DNA of 64,000 nt from Clostridium novyi NT (GTDB taxonomy: Bacteria > Bacillota > Clostridia > Clostridiales > Clostridiaceae). Location of the stretch: assembly GCF_000014125.1 (NCBI RefSeq), contig NC_008593.1:930001-994000 (forward strand), read 5' to 3'. This document shows, in pieces, positions 54,895-63,954 of this stretch (the stretch's first letter is position 1; the number at the start of each line of letters is the position of its first letter). Position numbers and translations under genes: made by a program. The notes under the pieces are model-generated. The model had not been told where the DNA came from and did not search any database. It saw only the letters and a program-made list of their open reading frames with translations.

Positions 54895-56733
54895 TTGAAA
54901 AGTAATAAGAAATTCTTAGTATATGATATCGTTCTTGTAACATTTTTCTTATATTTTGCACTGCTACTAAGATTTGATTTTCATATACCTCAAGAATACA
55001 TAGTATTTTTTAAATTATCAATAGTTCCGGTTATTGTTATTAGTGTAATTTGTAATGCGATATTTCATTTATATGATCGCATATGGAAATATGCGTCTAT
55101 TGATGAGTTAATATCAATAGTATATTCAGTATCGCTTTCAAACATAATATTTATTTTTTATAGTTATTTTATAAGTTATAAATTATTAAGTTTTGTACAC
55201 TATAGATTTCCTGCCACAGTACACATAATATTTTGGGTACTATCTGTATTAGCTCTAGGAGGAACTAGATTTATATATAGAGTAGTTGGTGGAAATGACA
55301 ACGCTGAAACTTTTGATAATAAGTCTTCAAATATATTAATAGTTGGAGCTGGAGATGCTGGAGCAATGTTGATAAAAGAGATTAAAAAGCATCATTCTTT
55401 AAATTATAATATAGTAGGACTTATAGATGATGATTTATCAAAAATTGGTCAAGTAATCAATGGGATAAAGATACTAGGCACTAGAGATGAAATAATAAAG
55501 ATATGTAATAATTATGGGGTAGAAGAAATATTTATTGCTCTTCCATCTGCACCTTTAAAAGAAAGAAAGGAAATTTACAATTCTTGCAAAGAAACTGGGT
55601 GTAAATTAAAAACACTTCCAGGTATATATGAAATAATAAATGGAAATGTAAATATAAGTCAACTTAGAGATGTAGACATTAATGATTTGTTAGGTAGAGA
55701 TCCAGTCAAATTAAATAATGAAAATATAAATGAGTATATAAATGATAAAGTTGTTTTAGTTACAGGTGGGGGAGGCTCCATAGGATCTGAACTTTGTAGA
55801 CAAATAGTAAAATTTAACCCTAAAAAGTTAATAATATTAGATATATACGAAAATAATGCATATGATCTTCAAATGGAATTAAAATATAAGTATCCGAACT
55901 TAGATATGGAAGTTGTAATTGCATCTATTAGAGATATGACAAGATTAAAGGAAGTATTTGAAACATACAGACCATATGTAGTATTTCATGCTGCAGCACA
56001 TAAACATGTTCCACTTATGGAGGCAAATCCAAGGGAAGCTATTAAAAACAATATATTTGGAACTTACAACTTAGCAAAATGTAGTGACATGTATAATGTA
56101 AAAAGATTTGTTCAAATAAGTACGGATAAAGCTGTTAATCCTACTAATGTTATGGGTGCAACTAAAAGATTCTGTGAAAAAATAATTCAAGCTTTCGATA
56201 ATGAAAGTAAAACAGAATATGTAGCTGTAAGATTTGGAAATGTTCTTGGAAGTAATGGTTCAGTAATACCACTATTTAAGAAACAAATAAAAGAAGGTGG
56301 TCCTGTAACAGTTACCCATCCTGAAATAAATAGATTCTTTATGACAATACCAGAAGCAGCTCAACTTGTAATTCAAGCAGGAGCTATGGCAAAGGGTGGG
56401 GAAATATTTGTACTTGATATGGGTGAACCTGTTAAAATAGTAGATTTAGCTAAGGACTTAATTACTCTATCTGGATTAAAACCAGATGAAGATATAAAAA
56501 TTGAGTATACAGGATTAAGACCTGGTGAAAAACTATATGAAGAATTACTAATGGATGAAGTAGCATTAACATCTACAGGTCATGAAAAAATATTTATTGA
56601 AAAGCCTAAGGAATTCAACAGAGAATATATAGAAAAATCTATAGAAGATTTTAAAGGTGTTGTAGAAGGGAAAAGAGAGGAAATAATTGATGTTCTTCAA
56701 GAAAAAGTCCCAACATATAAACCTAAAGAATAA
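54895..56733 (+). CDS. FlaA1/PglF/CapD-like membrane nucleotide-sugar 4,6-dehydratase
   Basis: A 612-residue protein. Four N-terminal transmembrane helices cover about residues 8-125. A CoA-binding-like Rossmann domain follows (ILIVGAGDAGAMLIKEI, about 150-250). The C-terminal SDR domain begins VVLVTGGGGSIGSELCRQI (about 283) and has HAAAHKHVPLMEANP and STDKAVNPTNVMGATKR. The catalytic YxxxK is replaced by MGxxK, as in PglF/WbpM-type UDP-GlcNAc 4,6-dehydratases. It would convert UDP-GlcNAc to a 4-keto-6-deoxy sugar at the membrane. Start is TTG 54895 after AAGGATGTGA. Confidence 0.88.
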   Translation: MKSNKKFLVYDIVLVTFFLYFALLLRFDFHIPQEYIVFFKLSIVPVIVISVICNAIFHLYDRIWKYASIDELISIVYSVSLSNIIFIFYSYFISYKLLSFVHYRFPATVHIIFWVLSVLALGGTRFIYRVVGGNDNAETFDNKSSNILIVGAGDAGAMLIKEIKKHHSLNYNIVGLIDDDLSKIGQVINGIKILGTRDEIIKICNNYGVEEIFIALPSAPLKERKEIYNSCKETGCKLKTLPGIYEIINGNVNISQLRDVDINDLLGRDPVKLNNENINEYINDKVVLVTGGGGSIGSELCRQIVKFNPKKLIILDIYENNAYDLQMELKYKYPNLDMEVVIASIRDMTRLKEVFETYRPYVVFHAAAHKHVPLMEANPREAIKNNIFGTYNLAKCSDMYNVKRFVQISTDKAVNPTNVMGATKRFCEKIIQAFDNESKTEYVAVRFGNVLGSNGSVIPLFKKQIKEGGPVTVTHPEINRFFMTIPEAAQLVIQAGAMAKGGEIFVLDMGEPVKIVDLAKDLITLSGLKPDEDIKIEYTGLRPGEKLYEELLMDEVALTSTGHEKIFIEKPKEFNREYIEKSIEDFKGVVEGKREEIIDVLQEKVPTYKPKE

Positions 56734-56911
56734 TTATACAATTACAAATATAAGATTAATTACTGCATTTATGTAAACAATATGATAAAATTAGATAGTG
56801 AAATAAATCACAAATGCGTAATATATGTTAATATTAATGATTAAAATTTAGATTATTTAATGAAACTAAATTAAGAAAATAAACCTTAAATAATGTTTAG
56901 GAGGAAGTACT

Positions 56912-58228
56912 ATGGCAACATTAAAGGAAGAACTTTTATTAAAACTAGAGAATAAAACTGCAAAATTAGGTGTAGTGGGACTTGGATACGTAGGATTACC
57001 ACTAGCAGTAGAAAAAGCTAAAGCAGGATATGAAGTAATAGGTTTTGATGTACAAGATGCAAAAGTAAAATTAGTTAATGAAGGACATAATTATATAGGA
57101 GATATAGTAGACGAAGACTTAAAAGAATTAGTTGCAGATGGTAAATTAAAAGCAACTACAGATTTTTCATTTGTATCAGATGTAGATGCAGTTGCAATTG
57201 CTGTTCCAACACCACTTGATAAGTTTAAACAACCAGATGTATCATATGTTGAAAACTCTACAAAGAGTATAGCTAAATTTTTACATAAAGGAATGCTTGT
57301 AGTTCTTGAAAGTACAACTTATCCTGGAACAACAGAAGAAATAGTAAAACCTATATTAGAAGAATCAGGATTAAAATGTGGAGAAGATTTCTTCCTAGCA
57401 TTTTCACCAGAAAGAGTTGACCCAGGTAACAAGCAATTTAAAACTAAAAACACTCCAAAGGTTGTAGGAGGTATAACTCCAGACTGTACAGAAGTTGCTG
57501 CTGCATTATATAGCAATGTTCTTGAAGGAGATATACATAAAGTTTCTTCACCAGCAGTTGCTGAAATGGAAAAAATCCTTGAAAATACATTTAGACACAT
57601 AAACATAGGTCTTGTAAATGAAATGGCTATTTTATGTAAAAAAATGAACATAGATATATGGGAAGTAATAGAAGCTGCAAAAACAAAACCTTATGGATTT
57701 ATGGCATTCTACCCAGGTCCAGGTCTTGGTGGACACTGCATACCACTAGATCCATTCTACTTAACATATAAAGCAAGAGAATTTGATTATCATACAAGAC
57801 TTATAGAAACAGCTGGAGAAATAAATGATTTCATGCCAGAATTCGTAGTAGATAATGCAATGAAACTTTTAAATGGAGATAAAAAATCATTAAATGGTTC
57901 AAAAGTTCTTTTAATGGGTGTTGCATATAAAAAAGATATCGATGATATGAGAGAATCACCAGCATTAAAAGTAATAGAACACCTTGAAAAGAATGGAGCA
58001 AATGTAATGTATAACGATCCATATGTTCCAAACTTTAAGCACTGTGGAAAAGAATATGCATCAGTAGATTGGGAAAAAGCTATTGATGAAGCTGATATTG
58101 TTATAATAACAACAGATCATAGTGATTATGACTATGAAGAAATAGTTAAGAGAGCTAAAATATTCTATGACACAAGAAATGCTTCAAGTGCTGTTAAGAA
58201 CAACAGAGAAAAGATACACAAACTATAA
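56912..58228 (+). CDS. UDP-N-acetylhexosamine 6-dehydrogenase (WbpA-like)
   Basis: A 438-residue NAD-dependent dehydrogenase oxidising C6 of a UDP-HexNAc twice to the uronic acid. The N-terminal NAD motif is GVVGLGYVGLPLAVEKAKAGYEVIGFD; the catalytic Cys region is PGPGLGGHCIPLDPFY (about 270-285). The C-terminal UDP-binding domain has LLMGVAYKKDIDDMRESPALKV. The next two genes encode WbpB- and WbpD-like enzymes, so UDP-GlcNAc is the likely substrate. AGGAGG precedes ATG. Confidence 0.93.
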   Translation: MATLKEELLLKLENKTAKLGVVGLGYVGLPLAVEKAKAGYEVIGFDVQDAKVKLVNEGHNYIGDIVDEDLKELVADGKLKATTDFSFVSDVDAVAIAVPTPLDKFKQPDVSYVENSTKSIAKFLHKGMLVVLESTTYPGTTEEIVKPILEESGLKCGEDFFLAFSPERVDPGNKQFKTKNTPKVVGGITPDCTEVAAALYSNVLEGDIHKVSSPAVAEMEKILENTFRHINIGLVNEMAILCKKMNIDIWEVIEAAKTKPYGFMAFYPGPGLGGHCIPLDPFYLTYKAREFDYHTRLIETAGEINDFMPEFVVDNAMKLLNGDKKSLNGSKVLLMGVAYKKDIDDMRESPALKVIEHLEKNGANVMYNDPYVPNFKHCGKEYASVDWEKAIDEADIVIITTDHSDYDYEEIVKRAKIFYDTRNASSAVKNNREKIHKL

Positions 58229-58238
58229 GAAAGATTTT

Positions 58239-58268
58239 AGGATAGACTCTTTTGAGTTTATCCTTTAT
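58239..58268 (+). terminator. intra-cluster hairpin between WbpA-like and WbpB-like genes
   Basis: GGATAGACTC (58240-58249) pairs with GAGTTTATCC (58254-58263) around a 4-base loop and is followed by TTTATTA. The weak tail suggests partial termination inside an operon. Confidence 0.65.
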
Positions 58269-58289
58269 TAAGATTAAGGAGTGATATTA

Positions 58290-59402
58290 ATGTCAAAATT
58301 AAAATTTGCTATTATTGGTTGTGGAAGAATTTCATACAAACATGTAGAAGGATTAGTAAACAATAAAGAAGAAGCTGTGCTTGTAGCTACTTGTGATATT
58401 GATATAGAAAAAGCTAATGCAAAGCGTGATGAATACATAGAAAAAATGGAAGAAAACGTAACAGTTAATACATATACAGATTATAAAGAAATGCTTGAAA
58501 AAGAAGATGTAGATGTAGTTACAATAGCTACAGAAAGTGGATACCATCCTGAAATTGCAATTTATGCTATGAAAAAAGGAAAACATACTGTAGTTGAAAA
58601 ACCAATGGCTCTATCAATAGACGATGCAAATGAAATGATAAAAGTTGCAAAAGAAAACAACGTTAAACTTGCAATTTGTCATCAAAATAGATTTAATAAA
58701 CCAATACAACAATTAAGAAAAGCAATGGATGAAGGAAGATTTGGTAGACTTGTAAATGGTACTGCAAGAATCCTATGGAACAGAAATGAAGGATATTACA
58801 AACAAGCACCTTGGAGAGGAACTTGGAGACTTGATGGTGGTACATTAATGAATCAATGTATTCACAATATAGACTTACTTCAATGGATGATGGGTGGAGA
58901 AATTGACACAGTATATGCACAATGTGATAATTTCTTACGTGATATTGAAGCAGAAGATTTTGGTGCAATATTAGTTCGTTTCAAAAACGGAGCAATTGGA
59001 ATAATAGAAGGAACTGCTTGTGTATTCCCTAAAAACTTAGAAGAAACTTTAAGTGTATTTGGTGAAAAGGGAACAGTAGCAATAGGCGGTCTTGCTGTTA
59101 ATAAAATAGAAACTTGGAGATTTGAAGATGGAGAAGAAAATGAAGAAGAAGAAATTTTAAAAGCTCAAGAAGGCGATCCAGATTCAGTATACGGAAAAGG
59201 TCATACTCCATTATTTAAAAATGTTATAGATGCAATAAATAATGATGTTGAACCTTTAATAAATGGAGAACAAGGAAAGAGAGCTATGGCAATAATTCTT
59301 GCAGCATATAAGTCAAGACTTACTGGAATGCCTGTAAAATTCCCATTTGAAAACTTCTCAACTTTAGATATGGAAAAAGCTTTTCCAAAGAAAAATAGAT
59401 AA
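58290..59402 (+). CDS. UDP-2-acetamido-2-deoxy-glucuronate 3-dehydrogenase-like oxidoreductase (WbpB-like, Gfo/Idh/MocA family)
   Basis: A 370-residue oxidoreductase. N-terminal FAIIGCGRISYKHVEGLVN binds NAD; the Gfo/Idh catalytic motif is VVEKPMALS (EKP), followed by LAICHQNRFNKPI and WRLDGGTLMNQCIHNIDLLQWMMGG with the active-site His/Asp. It follows the WbpA-like and precedes the WbpD-like gene, matching the order used for 2,3-diacetamido-2,3-dideoxy-glucuronic acid. I choose ATG 58290 after AAGGAGTG; an upstream in-frame ATA/TTG region adds three codons. Confidence 0.87.
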   Translation: MSKLKFAIIGCGRISYKHVEGLVNNKEEAVLVATCDIDIEKANAKRDEYIEKMEENVTVNTYTDYKEMLEKEDVDVVTIATESGYHPEIAIYAMKKGKHTVVEKPMALSIDDANEMIKVAKENNVKLAICHQNRFNKPIQQLRKAMDEGRFGRLVNGTARILWNRNEGYYKQAPWRGTWRLDGGTLMNQCIHNIDLLQWMMGGEIDTVYAQCDNFLRDIEAEDFGAILVRFKNGAIGIIEGTACVFPKNLEETLSVFGEKGTVAIGGLAVNKIETWRFEDGEENEEEEILKAQEGDPDSVYGKGHTPLFKNVIDAINNDVEPLINGEQGKRAMAIILAAYKSRLTGMPVKFPFENFSTLDMEKAFPKKNR

Positions 59403-59421
59403 TAAAAGCGAGGATATAAAA

Positions 59422-60162
59422 ATGAACTATATTTCTGAAAGTGCTAAATTAGGCAATAATGTAAAACTAGGTCATTTTACAGTTGTAGAGGATAATGTTG
59501 TTATTGGAGATAATTGCATTATAGGAAACAATGTAGTAATTCACGAGGGATCTTTAATAGGAAACAATGTTAGAATTGATGACAATACTGTAATTGGAAA
59601 AACACCTATGAGATCTGTTAACAGTATATTTAAAGACGATAAAAAGTATGAACCATGTAAAATTGCTGATGAATGCTTAATTGGAGCAGGAGTTATAATT
59701 TACTGTGGATGTGAAATCGGTGAAAAAACACTTGTAGCAGATTTAGCTGTAATAAGAGAAGATGTAAAGGTAGGAAATAAAACAATTATAGGAAAAGGAG
59801 CTACTATCGAAAACTTCTGCAAGGTTGGTTCTAATTGTAAAATACAAACTAATGTGTACTTAACAGCATATTCAGAAGTTGAAGATTATGTATTTATGGC
59901 TCCATGTGTTGTCACATCAAACGATAACTATGCAGCACGTTCAAAAGAAAGATTTAACCATTTTAAAGGAGTTACTATTAAAAAAGGTGGAAGAATTGGA
60001 GCTGGAGCTGTAGTATTACCTGGAAAGGTAATAAATGAAGATGGATTTGCAGCAGCAGGAAGTGTTGTTACTAAAGATGTAGAAAAAAGCACTATAGTAG
60101 CTGGAAGCCCTGCTAAGAAATTTAAAGAAGTTCCAGAAGATCAACTTCTTAAAAACCAATAA
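59422..60162 (+). CDS. hexapeptide-repeat N-acetyltransferase (WbpD-like)
   Basis: A 246-residue left-handed beta-helix acetyltransferase with many hexapeptide repeats (IGDNCIIGNNVVI, VIIYCGCEIGEKTLVADLAVI, VKVGNKTIIGKGATI, GGRIGAGAVVLPGKVI). It is longer than WbpD (about 190) because of an extra N-terminal coil. From position after WbpB it should N-acetylate the 3-amino sugar made by a WbpE-type aminotransferase; that aminotransferase is not in this window. AGCGAGGA precedes ATG. A large hairpin terminates the unit. Confidence 0.8.
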   Translation: MNYISESAKLGNNVKLGHFTVVEDNVVIGDNCIIGNNVVIHEGSLIGNNVRIDDNTVIGKTPMRSVNSIFKDDKKYEPCKIADECLIGAGVIIYCGCEIGEKTLVADLAVIREDVKVGNKTIIGKGATIENFCKVGSNCKIQTNVYLTAYSEVEDYVFMAPCVVTSNDNYAARSKERFNHFKGVTIKKGGRIGAGAVVLPGKVINEDGFAAAGSVVTKDVEKSTIVAGSPAKKFKEVPEDQLLKNQ

Positions 60163-60210
60163 ATTAAAAAGATTATATCTTCAGATAATATAACTTTTAA
60201 TTTAAAAGTT

Positions 60211-60299
60211 AGAAACCTTAGAAAAACTTAACAGTAGAAGCTTTAGAAAGGCTTAAAAAGTTTTTCTTGCTTGTACCTAAAGCTTCTAAGGTTTTTTTA
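60211..60299 (+). terminator. long imperfect hairpin terminator between the WbpD-like gene and legF
   Basis: Two nested stems: AAACCTTA (60213-60220) with TAAGGTTT (60287-60294), and GAAGCTTTAG (60237-60246) with CTAAAGCTTC (60277-60286). There is a 16-base bulge on the left arm, and the right arm ends in a T7 run. An extra short hairpin (AACTTTTAA/TTAAAAGTT) precedes it at 60192-60210. Confidence 0.75.
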
Positions 60300-60336
60300 T
60301 TTTATGAACAATTAGTTTATAAAGAAATGGTGATGA

Positions 60337-61047
60337 TTGAAATTGTATAAGAATAAAAAAATACTAGCGATAATCCCAGCTAGAGGTGGTTCAAAGGGAA
60401 TACCACATAAAAACATAATGAAGATCGGTGAGAAGCCATTAATAGCTTATTCAATTGAGGCTGCTAAAGAATCTAAATATATAGATTACATATTAGTTTC
60501 TACAGATGATACTTGCATAAAAGAAGTTTCTTTAAGGTATGGAGCAAAGGTACCTTTTTTAAGACCTGATGAAATATCTACAGATAGAGCAAAATCCATA
60601 GATGTAGTATTACACGGAATAGATTATTTAAAAGAGCATAATGAGAATTTTCATTATGTAATATTGCTTCAACCAACATCACCTCTTAGAACAAGTGATG
60701 ATATAGATACTGCAATAGAAAGTGTTATAGAAGCCAATAAAGATTCTCTTATAAGTGTATGCGAGTGTAGTGAAAATCCTATACTTATGAGAACCATTGA
60801 AAAGGAAAAATTAAAACCTGTATTAGAATTTAATGGAGATAATCTAAGAAGACAGGAATTACCTACATTTTATGTTTTTAATGGAGCTATATATATAAAT
60901 AAAGTGGACATGCTACAAAATAAAAAAGAATTTGTAGATGAAAACACAATGCCATTTATTATGGACATTAAAAAGTCTATTGATATAGATAATATGATAG
61001 ATGCTAAAATTGCAGAAATGATTTTAAAGGAGAATAAAAATGATTAA
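60337..61047 (+). CDS. legF: CMP-N,N'-diacetyllegionaminic acid synthase (NeuA/LegF-type cytidylyltransferase)
   Basis: A 236-residue enzyme of the CMP-nonulosonate synthetase family that transfers CMP from CTP to a nine-carbon sugar. The N-terminal signature is ILAIIPARGGSKGIPHKNI with the catalytic Arg/Gly; then SYIDYILVSTDDTCIKEV, LLQPTSPLRTSDDI and NGAIYINK. The start is TTG 60337, following GGTGATGA. It is the first of four tightly linked genes and overlaps legI by 8 bases. Confidence 0.86.
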   Translation: MKLYKNKKILAIIPARGGSKGIPHKNIMKIGEKPLIAYSIEAAKESKYIDYILVSTDDTCIKEVSLRYGAKVPFLRPDEISTDRAKSIDVVLHGIDYLKEHNENFHYVILLQPTSPLRTSDDIDTAIESVIEANKDSLISVCECSENPILMRTIEKEKLKPVLEFNGDNLRRQELPTFYVFNGAIYINKVDMLQNKKEFVDENTMPFIMDIKKSIDIDNMIDAKIAEMILKENKND

Positions 61048-62098
61048 AATAAGGGATAAAATAATTGGTGGAAATGAAAATGGTGACCACAAATGTTTTA
61101 TAATAGCTGAAGCTGGAGTTAATCATAATGGAAGTATTATTCTTGCAAAAAAGTTAGTTGACAAAGCAGTGTATGCTGGAGCTGATGCAGTTAAATTTCA
61201 AACCTTTAAAAGTGAAAAATTAGTTACAGGATATGCATCTATGGCAAAATATCAGAAGGACAATATAGGAATACAAGATACTCAGTTTAATATGTTAAAA
61301 AAACTAGAGCTAAGTTATGATGAATTTGTAGAACTTAAAAATTATTGTGATGAAAAGGGGATTTTATTTATGTCTACTCCTTTTGACTTTGAAAGCGCTA
61401 AATTTTTAAATTCTATGGATGTTGAAATTTTTAAAATAAGTTCAGGAGATTTAACAAACATACCATTACTTCAATATATAGCTGAATTTAAAAAGCCTAT
61501 TATATTATCTTCTGGCATGGCAACACTAGGAGAGATTGAAGACGCTGTAATGGCACTTAAACACAAGGAAATTTTAGATATAGCGGTGCTTCATTGTACA
61601 TCTAATTATCCAGCAGCAATAAATTCTGTAAACTTAAAAGCTATGAATACTATAAAAAATTCATTTAATGTTATAGGAGGTTATTCTGATCATACGGAAG
61701 GCATTACTATACCTATAGCAGCTGCTGCACTTGGAGCAGACATAATAGAAAAACATTTTACATTAGATAAAAATATGGAAGGACCTGACCATAAAGCGTC
61801 TTTAAATCCAGAAGAATTAAAATTTATGATAGATGAAATAAGAAAAGTAAATGTGGCATTAGGCAGTGGAATAAAAACATTTACAAATAGTGAAATAGAC
61901 ACAATGAAGGTTGCAAGAAAAAGCATAGTAGCAAGTAAATATATAAGAAAAGGTGAAATTATAACAGAAGAACATCTAGATTATAAAAGACCTGGAACAG
62001 GACTTAAGCCTAAATATTATAAAGATATTATTGGAAAAAAAGCCTCAAAGGATATAGAAGCTGATATGCAAATAACTTTTGATTTAGTAGAAAGATAG
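61040..62098 (+). CDS. legI: N,N'-diacetyllegionaminate synthase (NeuB/LegI family)
   Basis: A 352-residue enzyme condensing a 2,4-diacetamido-hexose with phosphoenolpyruvate to give the nonulosonic acid. The TIM-barrel core has FIIAEAGVNHNGSIILAKKL, KFQTFKSEKLV, SSGMATLGEI, LHCTSNYPA and GYSDHTEGI. The C-terminal SAF (antifreeze-like) domain covers about 290-352 (KYIRKGEIITEEHLDYKRPGTGL). The start overlaps legF (AAAGGAG at 61027-61033 precedes ATG). Confidence 0.92.
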   Translation: MIKIRDKIIGGNENGDHKCFIIAEAGVNHNGSIILAKKLVDKAVYAGADAVKFQTFKSEKLVTGYASMAKYQKDNIGIQDTQFNMLKKLELSYDEFVELKNYCDEKGILFMSTPFDFESAKFLNSMDVEIFKISSGDLTNIPLLQYIAEFKKPIILSSGMATLGEIEDAVMALKHKEILDIAVLHCTSNYPAAINSVNLKAMNTIKNSFNVIGGYSDHTEGITIPIAAAALGADIIEKHFTLDKNMEGPDHKASLNPEELKFMIDEIRKVNVALGSGIKTFTNSEIDTMKVARKSIVASKYIRKGEIITEEHLDYKRPGTGLKPKYYKDIIGKKASKDIEADMQITFDLVER

Positions 62099-62116
62099 AG
62101 GAAAGGTGAATTAGTT

Positions 62117-63265
62117 GTGAAAAGAAAAATTGCAGTTATAACGGGAACAAGGGCTGATTATGGAATATACTATTCAGTACTAAAGGCTATAGAAAATCAT
62201 AAGGATTTAGAATTAAGTCTAATTGTATGCGGAATGCATCTTTCGCCTGAATTTGGAATGACAATAGAAGAAATACAAAAGGACGGATTTAAAATAGATG
62301 ACAAGATAGACACTATACTATCGTCTGATAGTGGTTCTGCTATGGCAAAATCAATAGGTATAACACTTATGGGATTAACTCAAAGCCTAGAGAGAATAAA
62401 TCCAGATATTTTATTAATACTGGGAGATAGGGGAGAGATGATAGCAGGAGCACTTGCAGCAGTTCATATGAATATTCCAGTAGCTCATATACATGGAGGA
62501 GAAGTTACAGGTACAGTTGATGAATCTATAAGACACTCCATAACTAAACTTTCACATATACATTTTCCAGCTAATGAGGATAGTAAAAGAAGAATAATAA
62601 AAATGGGCGAAGAAGAAAAAAACGTATACGTAGTTGGTGCACCAGGAATTGACTATATTAAAAATACAAAATACCTTTCTCGTGAAGAGGTACTAAAAAG
62701 ATTTAATTTAAAAGATGATAAAATATTTATAATGACACAACATCCAGTTACTACAGAAAAGCATATGGTTTCTAATCAAATAGAAGAAACTCTTAGTGCC
62801 ATTGCAAAACTTGGAGTTCAAACTATTATCTCATATCCTAATAGTGATAATGGTGGTAGAGAAATAATAAAAGTTATAGAAAAATATAGAGAAAAATATG
62901 ATTTCCTAAAAGTATTTAAAAATTTAAGTCAAGTTGAATATTTAAGTCTTTTAAATACTGCTGATGTTATGATTGGAAATTCTTCATCGGGAATAATAGA
63001 AGCACCAAGTTTCAAACTTCCAGTAGTAAACATAGGAACTAGACAACAAGGAAGACTTAGAGCATGTAACATAGTTGATATATCATATAGCAAAAAAGAA
63101 ATATTAGATGCCATAGACAAGGTTTTATATGACGAAGAATTTAGAAAAAATCTAGAAAACTGTGAAAATCCATATGGAGATGGAAAAGCTGGAGAAAGAA
63201 TAGCAGATATTTTAAGTAAAATACAAATAAACTCTGATTTAATACAAAAAAGAATAACATATTAA
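62117..63265 (+). CDS. legG: hydrolysing nucleotide-sugar 2-epimerase (NeuC/LegG family)
   Basis: A 382-residue member of the UDP-GlcNAc 2-epimerase fold. N-terminal VITGTRADYGIYYSVLKAI; central LILGDRGEMIAGALAAVHMNIPVAHIHGGEVTGTVDESIRHS with catalytic Asp/Glu and His; C-terminal IGNSSSGIIEAPSFKLPVVNIGTRQQGR binds the nucleotide. LegG acts on GDP- or UDP-diacetylbacillosamine, releasing the 2-epimerised sugar for LegI. Start is GTG 62117 with AAAGGTG upstream. Confidence 0.9.
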   Translation: MKRKIAVITGTRADYGIYYSVLKAIENHKDLELSLIVCGMHLSPEFGMTIEEIQKDGFKIDDKIDTILSSDSGSAMAKSIGITLMGLTQSLERINPDILLILGDRGEMIAGALAAVHMNIPVAHIHGGEVTGTVDESIRHSITKLSHIHFPANEDSKRRIIKMGEEEKNVYVVGAPGIDYIKNTKYLSREEVLKRFNLKDDKIFIMTQHPVTTEKHMVSNQIEETLSAIAKLGVQTIISYPNSDNGGREIIKVIEKYREKYDFLKVFKNLSQVEYLSLLNTADVMIGNSSSGIIEAPSFKLPVVNIGTRQQGRLRACNIVDISYSKKEILDAIDKVLYDEEFRKNLENCENPYGDGKAGERIADILSKIQINSDLIQKRITY

Positions 63266-63299
63266 TTTAAAAAATTAATAAAAAGTTAAGAGGGGTTAT

Positions 63300-63938
63300 A
63301 TGGAGAAGATTGTATTAGTAGGTGGAGGAGGACATTGCAAAGTAATTATTGACATAATAAAAAGTATAAGAAAATATAAAATAGTTGGTATTACAGATGC
63401 AAACACAAAGGATGAGCAAATAATAGGAGTGCCTATTATAGGGAATGATGATGCTCTTGAGGATTTATATAATCAAGGTGTAGAAAATGCATTTGTTTGT
63501 GTAGGGGCTTTAGGTAGTATACAAATAAGAAACAAAATATTTAATAAATTAAAATCTATAGGGTTTAATATACCTAAACTAATACATAAAAATGCTATAG
63601 TATCACCTTATGCAAAAATAGGTGAGGGAACTTGTATTATGGCAGGTTCTATTGTAAATCCAGGAGCCACAATTGAAGAAAATTGCATAATAAACACCGG
63701 AAGTATTATAGAACATGATTGTTTAATAGGAAAAAATACTCATGTATCTCCTAAAGCATCAGTAGCTGGAGGAAGTAAAATAGGACACGATTGTCATATT
63801 GGAACTGGTAGCACTATAATTCAAGGAATTAAAATTGGTAATAATGTAGTGGTAGGAGCAGGGGCTGTTGTTTTAGATAATATAGAGGATAATGTTACTG
63901 CAGTAGGAATTCCCTCAAAAATAATAAAGCGTAGGTGA
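63300..63938 (+). CDS. legH: NeuD/PglD/LegH-type sugar O/N-acetyltransferase
   Basis: A 212-residue NeuD-family acetyltransferase. The N-terminal Rossmann-like sugar-binding domain begins IVLVGGGGHCKVIIDII; hexapeptide repeats follow from about residue 95 (AKIGEGTCIMAGSIVNPGATI, IINTGSIIEHDCLIGKNTHVSP, GHDCHIGTGSTIIQGIKI). In the legionaminate route this would acetylate the 4-amino group of the bacillosamine precursor. GAGGGG precedes ATG; the next gene starts 17 bases after its stop. Confidence 0.87.
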   Translation: MEKIVLVGGGGHCKVIIDIIKSIRKYKIVGITDANTKDEQIIGVPIIGNDDALEDLYNQGVENAFVCVGALGSIQIRNKIFNKLKSIGFNIPKLIHKNAIVSPYAKIGEGTCIMAGSIVNPGATIEENCIINTGSIIEHDCLIGKNTHVSPKASVAGGSKIGHDCHIGTGSTIIQGIKIGNNVVVGAGAVVLDNIEDNVTAVGIPSKIIKRR

Positions 63939-63954
63939 TTTAGGGATGATTTCA

